Shown: in pieces, positions 1 through 7,803 of the stretch
Numbering within the stretch: the first letter of the stretch is position 1
Layout of the letters: every line of letters starts with the position of its first letter
Source of the DNA: Gemmatimonadota bacterium
GTDB taxonomy: Bacteria; JBHIER01; G020348925
NCBI GenBank assembly: GCA_020348925.1
Contig: CP070758.1
Location: 1,135,139 to 1,178,775, forward strand
Length of the DNA: 43,637 bases
Direction: 5' to 3'
Program-made: the position numbers and the translations under genes
Notes under the pieces: model-generated
What the model saw: only the letters and a program-made list of their open reading frames with translations
Database searches by the model: none
Told to the model about the DNA's origin: nothing

Positions 1-337
1 CGTCTATGATAAAAGGACCGCTGGCAAAACTGAGTACCCCACTGGTCGTGGAGATATTCACCAGATCGTACTGCTCATAGATCTTCGGGTCCCGAATGAC
101 CCACTCCGGATAGATCCCCACATTCACCAGGGCGAACATCAACTCGTACCCATCATACACCGCATTGGCACTCATGCCCGGGTTGTTCGCCGTGACGTTG
201 CCGCCAAAGGTCAGATCGATGATCAAATCACCCGCACAATAATCCTTCGTCTGGGAATAGCTCATGCCAGTGACCGAGACAGTACAAACTAAAAGAAAAA
301 ATAGCAGGCATCCTATCTTCGCTGATATTTTCATCAT
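1..337 (-). CDS. Secreted protein of unknown function, C-terminal part cut off by the window edge
   Basis: The frame is open from an ATG at 337 down to position 2, giving about 112 residues; the gene continues past the left edge. Tandem ATGs (337 and 334) follow an AGGAGAT ribosome binding site at about 340-346. The N-terminus is a clear signal peptide: a lysine-bearing start, then a run of Leu, Phe and Val, ending near a Ser-Tyr-Ser-Gln region. The mature part begins with a Cys-containing segment (DYCAGD) and is rich in beta-type residues, Gly and Asn. I do not recognise a family in the visible part. It lies just downstream of the large DUF11/cohesin/dockerin gene on the same strand, so another surface or extracellular protein is likely. 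The 16-bp repeat upstream of it also occurs upstream of that gene. Confidence 0.7.
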   Translation of the reverse strand, partial: MMKISAKIGCLLFFLLVCTVSVTGMSYSQTKDYCAGDLIIDLTFGGNVTANNPGMSANAVYDGYELMFALVNVGIYPEWVIRDPKIYEQYDLVNISTTSGVLSFASGPFIID

Positions 338-412
338 ATTATCTCCTCAATTTTCGTAAAGGAAACATGTTCAAAATCGTATTCTTCAAATCACTTGTTT
401 TTTGAGCATCTA

Positions 413-441
413 TTTTTAATGTATGACTATTATTGAGTCAA
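413..441 (-). promoter_or_regulatory. Possible weak sigma70-type promoter for the gene starting at 337
   Basis: On the minus strand a TTGACT box (441-436) is followed after 17 bp by TAAAAA (418-413), about 75 bp before the start codon. The -10 match is poor. The main reason to list it is that the -35 lies inside a 16-bp sequence (436-451) repeated exactly at 3991-4006, where a better -10 follows. Confidence 0.3.
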
Positions 442-470
442 GAAAAATTATAGTATCATCAAAGTGGCAA

Positions 471-3400
471 CTACTTCATGAGTATCATGCGCTTTGTTTC
501 CGACCACCGGTCACTGTCAACGGACAACCTGTAAAGGTAAACCCCGCTGGATACCGGCTGACCGTCACGGTCCCGGCCGTCCCAGGTGACCGTGTAATAT
601 CCCGGCTCCTGTTCTCCATCAACCAGCGTCCTCACCTCCTGCCCCATGATGTTGTATATTTTCAGGGTCATGTGAACGGAAGACCTGCCATCTCCTATCT
701 GATATCCAATATCTGTCTTGGGATTAAAGGGATTCGGATAATTCTCGGAGAGAAGACATGCCTCAGGCAGCAGGTTTTTGAGAATCAGAGAGCCGGACGT
801 GATCCGGACCGGAAGCCGGTGCACACAATCCTCGGCCAACAGGACCTCTTCGAACCACATCAATGGCTCTGTTCGTGATCCTTGCCCATCATGCATTCGA
901 AACGGGATCACGAATACCGGATCCCGGCCGGCAGGAACCGCCCTTCCCTCCGCACTGTACACGAGGATCACCATTTCACCCTGGGCGGCGCGTGATGCGA
1001 TCGTCATTCCCTCCGTTCGATCCGTGGGCTGTGGTTCCGCGAGCATCAGGCAATCACCGTTGTACCCGAGCCGCAGCTCCATTCCCGGAACGTCCGAATC
1101 GGTTCGCAGGGCGATCGGCAAGGCGAAGGTCCGGCCCTCCGCAGGGGACACCTCGGAAAAACCGATTTCCCCAACGGACTGAGCCTTTTTCGGGGTACTG
1201 AAAACAGGCGGACATGTATTGACCATCAGGATGACATTGGCCACACCCAAAATGTCGAGCACGTCGACCACGCCATCGATATTGCAATCGGCGGCCTGGA
1301 GCTGTTCAGGCGTGGGTTCGATCTGCTCCAAAAGAATCATCCTGATGAAGACGACATCCAAAATATCGATGGAACCATCGATATTGGCATCCCCTCTCAA
1401 ACCTGCGTATGTGCCGACAATCAACATGCCGTCACTCGATACACTGGGAATGAGGAACCCTCCCTCATCGGAAAGAACCGCCTTAGAAAAATGAAAATCG
1501 ACAATCTCCCCGAGGCTCGCACCAGGGTCGATCTGAAACGTGATTTGGGCCACAGAGCCGATCGCCGGCGAGATGACTTCGCCGCCGTAATCGGCAACGA
1601 TCAGGGCAAACACCCCGAGTCCGGGTTCGTTCCACTGAAAGAGATCCATACCACTTGTCCTGGGGGTAGAAACCACATTGGTCACTGTCAAAATTCCGGC
1701 ATCGAAGGTGAACCGAACCTCCAGGCCGGCCACAGGCTCGGTCAGTTCGGTGAGGTTATCCACATAGATATCGACAGTCACAAACGATCCGGGCAGACCG
1801 TAGTACGTTCCGGGAAAATAGACGAGAGCAACAGGACCTGGCGTCACTCCATTGCCCTGGACCGAGACCACCGCGATGCCCTCATCAGGATCGTTGCTCA
1901 AAATCGATATGACTCCTGACTTGAGACCCTCTGACGATGGCGTGAACTGAACCGTCACATTCACGAACCCTCCCGGCCCCACTGTCAGGGGAAAAGACGT
2001 CGGTGCGGTGACGATAAAATTGGGATGGCCGGAGAGAATTGAGGAGATGAGGAGCGCGCCCGGACCGACATTTGAGACCGTGAAGGTCCAGGAAACCGAG
2101 CTGCCGACCAACACGTCCCCGTAATCGTGGCTGGAAGCCGAAAGATCAATATCCGGCTCAGGAACGGTGGCAACCACGTTGACGTAGGCCGTGTCCTGCC
2201 GGGTGAGTAAGGTCGCACCACTCCCCTCTATTGCCCCCATCACCTCGGCCGTATCGAGACTCACGCCGCAGGCGTCGATGGCTCGGAGGGAAAGGGAGGC
2301 CGAAGTCTGTTCACCCGCAGTCAACGGTCCCAAGTTGAACCACGTCACGTGGCCGGGCGTATGCGTATCATAAGGCGGATCGGTCTCCACCAGCTCGAAG
2401 CACAAGGAATCATAGGTATCGGCGAGAGGAAGGAGACCGATGATGTTCGGCCCCGTATTCTCCATGAGGATTTCGAAGGTGGTCGTGTCGCCGACTGCCA
2501 TGTACTCGAAAACCGGATCGATCCGGGTCTTCGTCACCGACAGCTTCGACTGAACGATGTTCACCGTTGCCCCATCCGAAAGATCGGGTAGCAGAAAACC
2601 GTATTCATCAAGGGCTCCGACAACAGAAGCGGTATCACTCGCCGGACCGCATACGCTGTCTGCGACAAAGGCCACGAGGACCGTATCCACATCTCCAATT
2701 CCCAACGGTCCCACGTTCGTCCAGCGAAGTTCTCCATCAAAGGCCGCGTCAGCCAAAGGATCTGCCCAGATGGAGTGGACGCAATCAGAGGCATGGTGAT
2801 CGAACAGCGGCAACGTCACGATCTCAGTTGTGCCGGTATTATTGAGCACAATCCGAAATACTGCCGTATCGCTCAGCTCCACGAAACCGCCTGGTGGATC
2901 GATAAGGGTTTTGGTTATCTCCAGCTCAGGCTGCACGAGGTTCACCTCGGCAACATCGACATCTCCGGGGACCTTAAAACCGTATTCATCCGTCACGTCA
3001 AAGGTCTTCACCGTATCAACGGTTATTCCACACGGATGCTCTGCCTGAAACTGAATCGTCACCGTTTTCTGATCCCCGGCCCCTATGGGACCGAGACAGC
3101 ACCACACCAGCAATCCTGACAAGGCCTGATTGGGTGGGGGTGACGCCGAGAGATATCGCAGGCAGGCAGGATCAAAGATGTCGATGAGGGGTACTGTGCT
3201 GACATCGGTTGTACCCGAATTGTCCACGATCACTTGAAACGTAATGACATCACCAACAGCCGCGACTCCTGCGGGCGGATCGATGACGGTCTTGGTGACA
3301 TCCACGTCTGGCTGCACAATGACCAGGCCGGCCACATCATCCTCGGTGGGAACAGGATTCCCGAACGCATCCTTGGCCTCGCAGACCGAGGCGGTATCCA

Positions 3401-3785
3401 GCGCCGTTTCACAGGGGGCAACCGTTTCAAACACGATGAGAATCGTATCTCTGCTCCCGGGCAATAACGGTCCCCGATTTGACCAGTAAATGAATCCCGG
3501 GATGTCTGCGGTCTCCCCCGGATCGGCAAAGAGGAACTCCTGGCAATTCGGGTCGAACGAATCCGTCAGTGGCAGACTGGTGATGGTTGTCGTGCCGGTA
3601 TTGGTGAGCACTATTTCAAAGGTGATCAGATCACCAACCAGGGCGATTCCCCCGGGAGGAAGTATCAACCGCTTTTCAATATCGAGCGAAGGCTGTGCCT
3701 GGATACTCCCTCCAACACCGAGTATCAATCCTCCAAACAAAAGCAGCATGATGCGCAAAAGGTGTTGCGCTCTTTTCATATTCAT
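471..3785 (-). CDS. Large secreted DUF11 / cohesin-like / dockerin protein with FlgD-like C-terminal sorting domain
   Basis: A 1104-residue exported surface protein. ATG 3785 follows AGGA at good spacing and leads directly into a signal peptide (MKRAQHLLRIMLLLFGG...QAQ); an in-frame ATG at 3821 would add 12 non-signal residues. Domains in order, rough residues: four DUF11-type repeats (30-540), each opening with a variant of (I/V)TKTxIDPP and each with two Cys in equivalent places; an ASH/choice-of-anchor-D-like Ig domain (540-645); a cohesin-like beta-sandwich (645-795); a type I dockerin pair with D-x-N-x-D loops (GDANIDGSIDILD and DCNIDGVVDVLD, 797-855); a second beta-rich domain; and a C-terminal FlgD-like/T9SS-type domain with NYPNPFNP and GVYLYRL (from about 1013). 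Such tails typically direct secretion or surface anchoring in FCB-group bacteria. A structural, adhesive or scaffold role is likely; no catalytic motif was seen. Confidence 0.9.
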   Translation of the reverse strand: MNMKRAQHLLRIMLLLFGGLILGVGGSIQAQPSLDIEKRLILPPGGIALVGDLITFEIVLTNTGTTTITSLPLTDSFDPNCQEFLFADPGETADIPGFIYWSNRGPLLPGSRDTILIVFETVAPCETALDTASVCEAKDAFGNPVPTEDDVAGLVIVQPDVDVTKTVIDPPAGVAAVGDVITFQVIVDNSGTTDVSTVPLIDIFDPACLRYLSASPPPNQALSGLLVWCCLGPIGAGDQKTVTIQFQAEHPCGITVDTVKTFDVTDEYGFKVPGDVDVAEVNLVQPELEITKTLIDPPGGFVELSDTAVFRIVLNNTGTTEIVTLPLFDHHASDCVHSIWADPLADAAFDGELRWTNVGPLGIGDVDTVLVAFVADSVCGPASDTASVVGALDEYGFLLPDLSDGATVNIVQSKLSVTKTRIDPVFEYMAVGDTTTFEILMENTGPNIIGLLPLADTYDSLCFELVETDPPYDTHTPGHVTWFNLGPLTAGEQTSASLSLRAIDACGVSLDTAEVMGAIEGSGATLLTRQDTAYVNVVATVPEPDIDLSASSHDYGDVLVGSSVSWTFTVSNVGPGALLISSILSGHPNFIVTAPTSFPLTVGPGGFVNVTVQFTPSSEGLKSGVISILSNDPDEGIAVVSVQGNGVTPGPVALVYFPGTYYGLPGSFVTVDIYVDNLTELTEPVAGLEVRFTFDAGILTVTNVVSTPRTSGMDLFQWNEPGLGVFALIVADYGGEVISPAIGSVAQITFQIDPGASLGEIVDFHFSKAVLSDEGGFLIPSVSSDGMLIVGTYAGLRGDANIDGSIDILDVVFIRMILLEQIEPTPEQLQAADCNIDGVVDVLDILGVANVILMVNTCPPVFSTPKKAQSVGEIGFSEVSPAEGRTFALPIALRTDSDVPGMELRLGYNGDCLMLAEPQPTDRTEGMTIASRAAQGEMVILVYSAEGRAVPAGRDPVFVIPFRMHDGQGSRTEPLMWFEEVLLAEDCVHRLPVRITSGSLILKNLLPEACLLSENYPNPFNPKTDIGYQIGDGRSSVHMTLKIYNIMGQEVRTLVDGEQEPGYYTVTWDGRDRDGQPVSSGVYLYRLSVDSDRWSETKRMILMK

Positions 3786-3967
3786 CGAAATCCTATCACA
3801 CGTTTGGGGAGGAAAGAGCATAGAGCACCTCGGAAGTTTTGATGAACAGAAACGGTCTCGTTCACAAACATCGTGTTGCCTACCACAGATATCTCTTTAG
3901 GTATCTATATCTTTCGGAAAACACTCCGGGCAAGATACGCCCACGCATATTCTCCGAAGTACCACTT

Positions 3968-3996
3968 AAAGTACCATATTTTATAAAGTAAGTCAA
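3968..3996 (-). promoter_or_regulatory. Candidate promoter for the 471-3785 surface protein gene
   Basis: Reading the minus strand, TTGACT (3996-3991) is followed by a 17-bp spacer and TACTTT (3973-3968). Transcription would start near 3961, giving a 5' leader of about 175 nt before ATG 3785. The -35 lies within the 16-bp repeat at 3991-4006. Confidence 0.45.
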
Positions 3997-4006
3997 GAAA
4001 AATTAT
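3991..4006. repeat. 16-bp exact direct repeat AGTCAAGAAAAATTAT (other copy 436-451)
   Basis: AGTCAAGAAAAATTAT occurs at 436-451 and again at 3991-4006. Both copies lie upstream of minus-strand genes for secreted proteins, and on that strand both supply a TTGACT -35-like box preceded by an AT-rich stretch that could act as an UP element. It may be a shared regulator site or a short dispersed repeat. Confidence 0.6.
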
Positions 4007-4086
4007 GAAATTTTTCCCAGGGGGAGACTGGTCTTGAAATCGCAACGATGAGCGGGTACTCAAAAATCTTCGGAACGAAAAAAGAG

Positions 4087-4115
4087 TTGACACAATTCAT
4101 GGTCCAAATTATATT
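4087..4115 (+). promoter_or_regulatory. Consensus sigma70 promoter of the tRNA-Thr gene
   Basis: TTGACA (4087-4092), a 17-bp spacer, then TATATT (4110-4115), placing the start of transcription near 4122, about 45 bp before the tRNA. The -35, spacer length and -10 are identical to those of the promoter in front of ftsK at 5520-5548, which supports both calls. Confidence 0.8.
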
Positions 4116-4165
4116 TGGGATGTTTTTCACAGTATCCGAATCTCTTTGATCAGGGAGAATTTCAT

Positions 4166-4238
4166 GCCACCTTAGCTCAGCTGGTAGAGCAGCTCACTCG
4201 TAATGAGCAGGTCGTCGGTTCGAGTCCGACAGGTGGCT
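4166..4238 (+). tRNA. tRNA-Thr (anticodon CGT)
   Basis: A complete cloverleaf can be folded: acceptor GCCACCT/AGGTGGC, D stem GCTC/GAGC with an AGCTGGTA loop, anticodon stem GCTCA/TGAGC around the loop CTCGTAA, a 5-nt variable loop, and T stem GTCGG/CCGAC around TTCGAGT. The anticodon is CGT, reading ACG threonine codons. Position 73 is T and no 3' CCA is encoded, so CCA must be added after transcription. No clear terminator follows, so readthrough into the secreted protein gene at 4295 is possible. Confidence 0.95.
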
Positions 4239-4294
4239 TTTCTCAATTGTGGGTGCGTCTGCCCTCCCCCAAGCAGTGAGGAATGAAGAAGAGT

Positions 4295-5104
4295 ATGAAA
4301 ACCATGGTGTTTCATTGTATACTGATTCTCTTGATATACGCCCCTTTAACGGCAGGTCCTGATAAAGATCCATTTCTGAACACGACAACCGTTGAAATGA
4401 GAGTCCGGGCGATGTCCGTTTCAACGGGAGATACCTTCTCCGTGGAGGTGACTGTCGGCCGGTTGCTCCCTCTCAAGAGAGTGGATATGAAAATATCCCA
4501 CGATCCGAAACGTCTTGCGTGCCTCTCTATGAACCCCAGGGGAGATCATGATCATTTTCGTAATACAAAAACGAACATCGATTCGAAGGGGGGAACCCTC
4601 GTCTTCGCTGCGACCGCAGGCTCCACAGGAAATGTCTTGGACTCTGGGGGGGGGATCTGCACGCTCAATTTTCTGGCTCTGCAAGCCGGAGAGACCGAGC
4701 TTGTTTGGAGACGTTTCGGGACGGCTTCAGGCAAGGGCAGCGGTCCGATCGCCCCTTTTCGAGTGAAAGCAACGACACTGAGCATCTCCGAGAAACAAGA
4801 ACTCGTCACACAAGCACCCCTCCCCGATTGCTTCGATCTTTCCCAGAACTATCCCAACCCCTTCAATCCTGAGACACATATTTCGTATCAAATTCCCGTC
4901 GCCCGGCACGTCAGGCTGACGGTCTTCAACATCCTCGGTCAAGAGATCCGCACCCTGGTCGACAAAGAACAGACCCCCGGATATTACACCATTTTTTGGG
5001 ACGGAAGGGACAGCAGGGATATCGAGGTCTCCAGTGGCATGTATTTCTACCGTATGGAATCCGGAGACTTCGTTCATACCAGACGAATGACGTTACTCCG
5101 ATAA
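4295..5104 (+). CDS. Small secreted cohesin-like protein with FlgD-like C-terminal sorting domain
   Basis: A 269-residue exported protein. I prefer ATG 4295 over ATG 4283, because the GAGGA at 4278-4282 touches the earlier ATG but lies 12 nt from the later one. A signal peptide (MKTMVFHCILILLIYAPLTAG) is followed by a beta-sandwich resembling a cohesin domain (about 30-170; features such as SVSTGDTFSVEV and GGGICTLNFLAL). A linker leads to a C-terminal domain with NYPNPFNPETHISYQI, LTVFNILGQEIRTLVD, and a final GMYFYRM...RMTLLR. That tail closely parallels the end of the 471-3785 protein, so both probably use the same secretion or anchoring route. There is no dockerin here. The gene stands alone between the tRNA and a strong terminator. 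Confidence 0.85.
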   Translation: MKTMVFHCILILLIYAPLTAGPDKDPFLNTTTVEMRVRAMSVSTGDTFSVEVTVGRLLPLKRVDMKISHDPKRLACLSMNPRGDHDHFRNTKTNIDSKGGTLVFAATAGSTGNVLDSGGGICTLNFLALQAGETELVWRRFGTASGKGSGPIAPFRVKATTLSISEKQELVTQAPLPDCFDLSQNYPNPFNPETHISYQIPVARHVRLTVFNILGQEIRTLVDKEQTPGYYTIFWDGRDSRDIEVSSGMYFYRMESGDFVHTRRMTLLR

Positions 5105-5483
5105 CACCATCTCCCTTCAAAGATCCTTTTTCATTGTGACGAGGAGATTCCGGCATCCCGGGACAGCTTCATTCGATCAATCTCCCCACCGGGCAAGCAC
5201 TCAGACTCTATGAGGCTGCAAACCAGTTCCTCCTTTCGACGGCAATTCCTTGCATCTTCTCTCAGGTTCGGCACTTTCTGGACGGCCCCTCCCCCCCCGC
5301 ACCCCCCGGGAAAACCGCGTCAATGCTCACTTTCCCCGCAATACCGCTCCGCTGGCGCACAGCCGCATGCTCTTGGCACATCATTTGCTTCCTATATGAG
5401 ATCAGGGATAGGGCATGACATGACGTCCGAGTACCATATCATTAAGTCATGCTACCCCTTCAGCATCATTGCCCAACCCTCCC
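5105..5483. other. Intergenic region without a credible gene; contains a C-rich tract
   Basis: About 380 bp between a stop codon and a terminator. Apart from the REP-like half element (5144-5166), the notable item is a C-rich tract at 5286-5307. On the minus strand it reads as runs of six, eight and four G separated by TGC and A, and could fold as a G-quadruplex. An open frame through here (from 5210) runs across the terminator and the ftsK promoter, is Pro/Ser/Arg-rich, and is not a believable gene. Confidence 0.6.
5144..5166. repeat. Half copy of a REP-like palindromic repeat
   Basis: This stretch begins GAGATTCCGGCAT and ends GACAG. The first 13 bases equal the reverse complement of 37224-37236 in the palindromic element at 37207-37295, and the GACAG end matches that element's outer end after a 7-nt deletion. 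It looks like a decayed half of the same repeat family, 40 bp after the stop of the preceding gene. Confidence 0.5.
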
Positions 5484-5518
5484 AAAAAACCTTCTCGACC
5501 CCCTCGAGAAGGTTTTTT
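5484..5518 (+). terminator. Strong palindromic, potentially bidirectional intrinsic terminator
   Basis: A perfect 15-bp inverted repeat: AAAAAACCTTCTCGA (5484-5498), a CCCCC loop, and TCGAGAAGGTTTTTT (5504-5518). The GC-containing core plus six T residues is a textbook rho-independent terminator on either strand. It ends the transcript of the 4295-5104 gene and lies one base before the -35 box of the ftsK promoter. Confidence 0.9.
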
Positions 5519-5519
5519 G

Positions 5520-5548
5520 TTGACAATTCCCTCCCGGTTTGATATATT
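5520..5548 (+). promoter_or_regulatory. Consensus sigma70 promoter for ftsK-lolA
   Basis: TTGACA (5520-5525), a 17-bp spacer, then TATATT (5543-5548), with a predicted start of transcription near 5555 and a leader of about 44 nt before the TTG start of ftsK. It has the same hexamers and spacing as the tRNA promoter at 4087-4115. Confidence 0.8.
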
Positions 5549-5598
5549 TCGTCAGAATTGGCTATAAAATCATGGACTTACCTTCAAAGGAACTGTAA

Positions 5599-7803
5599 TT
5601 GCCAAAAGACACGGATCGACCGATACGGAGGCCCATGCGGGTACTCGGGGTTCTGCTCATCGCCCTCAGCATCTTTTTGACCATAAGCCTTCTGACCTAT
5701 TCTCAAAGCGATTCTCACGATCCTTTCCATACGAAAGGCCTCATCTCCAACTGGGGCGGGCGACTCGGGGCTTTTTTCTCCTATTACTTCTATCACCTCG
5801 TCGGCTATCCCGTCCTCCTCCTTCCCCTCCTTCTCCTTCTGTGGGGGTGGAACCGATTTCGATGCGCCCCGAAGAAGGGGCTTGTCAAACGCACTTTTCT
5901 CCTCTCTCTTCTCGGCCTGACGTTCTGCCTGGCGACAAATGCCATGTCCTTCATCCCCCACAATACGCAATACCGCCTCGGAGGCAGGGTGGGAGCATCT
6001 CTGGCCGGCTTCTTTCTTCGATACATCGGTTACGTAGGAACGTATATTCTTTTGGTATCTCTCCTTCTCATCGTCCTTCTTCTTACCGCCGAGCATCCCC
6101 TGGCCCGCTTCTCAGAATGGTTCGTGAAAAGGAAAGCGCTTTCGGCTATGAGACGAACCGAGAAGAAGGTCCGAAAAGAAGAAAAGCGGGAGCGCAAGGA
6201 AGAGAAGAGAAGGACCAAAAGAAAAAAGGAAAAGGAGGTAAAAAAGGAACCCTCCCAGCCGAAGCCCAAAGTGTTGGAAAGAAAAAAAAGGGACATCCAA
6301 GACAGGGAGAAAAAGGAGATTGTTCCCTCCGAAACGGCCGGCTATCTCTTTCCAACCCTCGACCTGCTTGAGGATCCCCCGGTGCCTGACAAAGGTGTCG
6401 ACAAGGTAGAACTCCAGGCCAATGCCTCAATCCTTGAGACAAAACTGGCCGATTTCGGGGTCGAGGGCAAGGTCGTCCAGGTCAATCCCGGTCCGGTCAT
6501 CACCCGCTACGAACTGGAGCCGGCCCCCGGCGTCAAAGTGAGCCGTATTGCCAGTCTGAGTGACGATCTGGCTCTGGCCATGAAGGCCAAAAGCATCCGT
6601 ATTTTGGCCCCCATACCCGGGAAAGCTGCCGTCGGCATCGAAATGCCCAACCCGCACCCCTCTGTCGTAAGCCTCAAGGAGATTCTGTCCTCACGCGAAT
6701 TCCAGCGATCCACATCCAAACTGACCTTCGCCCTCGGGAAAACCATTTCCGGCGAGCCCTTCTGCACCGATCTGGCCACCATGCCCCACCTCCTCATCGC
6801 AGGGGCCACGGGCTCCGGAAAGAGCGTCTGCATCAATGCCCTGATATGCAGCATTCTGTTGAACCGAACGCACCCGCAGCAGGTCCAGTTCCTCATGATC
6901 GATCCCAAGATGCTGGAACTGCCCCTGTACAACGGCATCCCCCATCTGACGCGGAAGGTCATCACCAACTCCGAAAAAGCATCCGAAACCCTGAAACTCG
7001 TCGTCAACGAGATGGAGAAGCGGTATCGACAGCTGGCCAAGATCGGCGTGCGGGATATTGCCACGTACAATGAGCGGGTGCAGCATCCGGATTTCAGACC
7101 TCCGGAGGACGAGGGGGAATCCCTCACACCACTTCCCTACTACGTCATTATTGTGGATGAGCTGGCCGATCTGATGTTGTCCGCCTTTGCCGACGATATC
7201 GAGAGCGCCCTCACCCGCCTGGCACAGATGGCCCGGGCCGTGGGCATTCACCTGGTGCTGGCCACGCAGCGGCCCTCGGTTGACGTCATCACCGGCCTCA
7301 TCAAGGCCAACTTTCCCACCCGCATCGCCTTCCAGGTCGCCTCGAAAATCGATTCGCGCACCATTCTGGATACAAACGGTGCGGAGAAACTTCTGGGAAC
7401 AGGCGATATGCTCTTTCTCACGCCCCGGCATCGTGAATCGCTCCGGATCCACGGGTCATACATCTCGACAAAAGAGACCGAGGAGATTGTGCAATTCATC
7501 AAGAAACAGCATTTCGCCTTTGAACGGCCCAGGCTCCCGGAGCAATCTCCGGTCGAGAAAGAGACGGCAGATCTCGACGTCCAGGGTTACGACGACCTCT
7601 TTGAGAAAGACAGGGATCTGGTTATTCGCCATCAACAGGGATCCGTTTCGCTGCTCCAGCGTCGTTTAGGTATTGGGTATGCCCGGGCCGGCCGTATCAT
7701 GGACCAGCTGGAAAAGGCCGGCGTCGTCGGACCCTTCGACGGCAGCAAAGCGAGACAGGTCCTCATCGACCGCGACGAAATGGAGGAGTTTCAAGGCCTA
7801 TGA
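5599..7803 (+). CDS. ftsK: DNA translocase FtsK/SpoIIIE
   Basis: A 734-residue membrane-anchored, ATP-driven double-stranded DNA pump that clears and aligns chromosome ends at the division septum. The start is TTG 5599, preceded by AAAGGA with 7-nt spacing; the next in-frame ATG is codon 13. About four transmembrane segments lie within residues 14-160, followed by a highly charged Lys/Glu/Arg linker (about 170-240) that is short compared with the long E. coli linker. The motor has Walker A GATGSGKS at 402-409 and Walker B VIIVDELADL near 516-525. The C-terminal gamma winged helix (about 670-734, with RRLGIGYARAGRIMDQLE) is the domain that reads KOPS-type polar sequences and activates XerCD. 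The stop overlaps the start of lolA by 4 bp (ATGA), a common ftsK-lolA arrangement. Confidence 0.98.
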   Translation: MPKDTDRPIRRPMRVLGVLLIALSIFLTISLLTYSQSDSHDPFHTKGLISNWGGRLGAFFSYYFYHLVGYPVLLLPLLLLLWGWNRFRCAPKKGLVKRTFLLSLLGLTFCLATNAMSFIPHNTQYRLGGRVGASLAGFFLRYIGYVGTYILLVSLLLIVLLLTAEHPLARFSEWFVKRKALSAMRRTEKKVRKEEKRERKEEKRRTKRKKEKEVKKEPSQPKPKVLERKKRDIQDREKKEIVPSETAGYLFPTLDLLEDPPVPDKGVDKVELQANASILETKLADFGVEGKVVQVNPGPVITRYELEPAPGVKVSRIASLSDDLALAMKAKSIRILAPIPGKAAVGIEMPNPHPSVVSLKEILSSREFQRSTSKLTFALGKTISGEPFCTDLATMPHLLIAGATGSGKSVCINALICSILLNRTHPQQVQFLMIDPKMLELPLYNGIPHLTRKVITNSEKASETLKLVVNEMEKRYRQLAKIGVRDIATYNERVQHPDFRPPEDEGESLTPLPYYVIIVDELADLMLSAFADDIESALTRLAQMARAVGIHLVLATQRPSVDVITGLIKANFPTRIAFQVASKIDSRTILDTNGAEKLLGTGDMLFLTPRHRESLRIHGSYISTKETEEIVQFIKKQHFAFERPRLPEQSPVEKETADLDVQGYDDLFEKDRDLVIRHQQGSVSLLQRRLGIGYARAGRIMDQLEKAGVVGPFDGSKARQVLIDRDEMEEFQGL

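Noticed and set aside
5210-5542. 110-codon plus-strand frame upstream of ftsK
   Set aside because: It runs through the C tract, the terminator and the ftsK promoter and has a Pro/Ser/Arg composition typical of chance frames.
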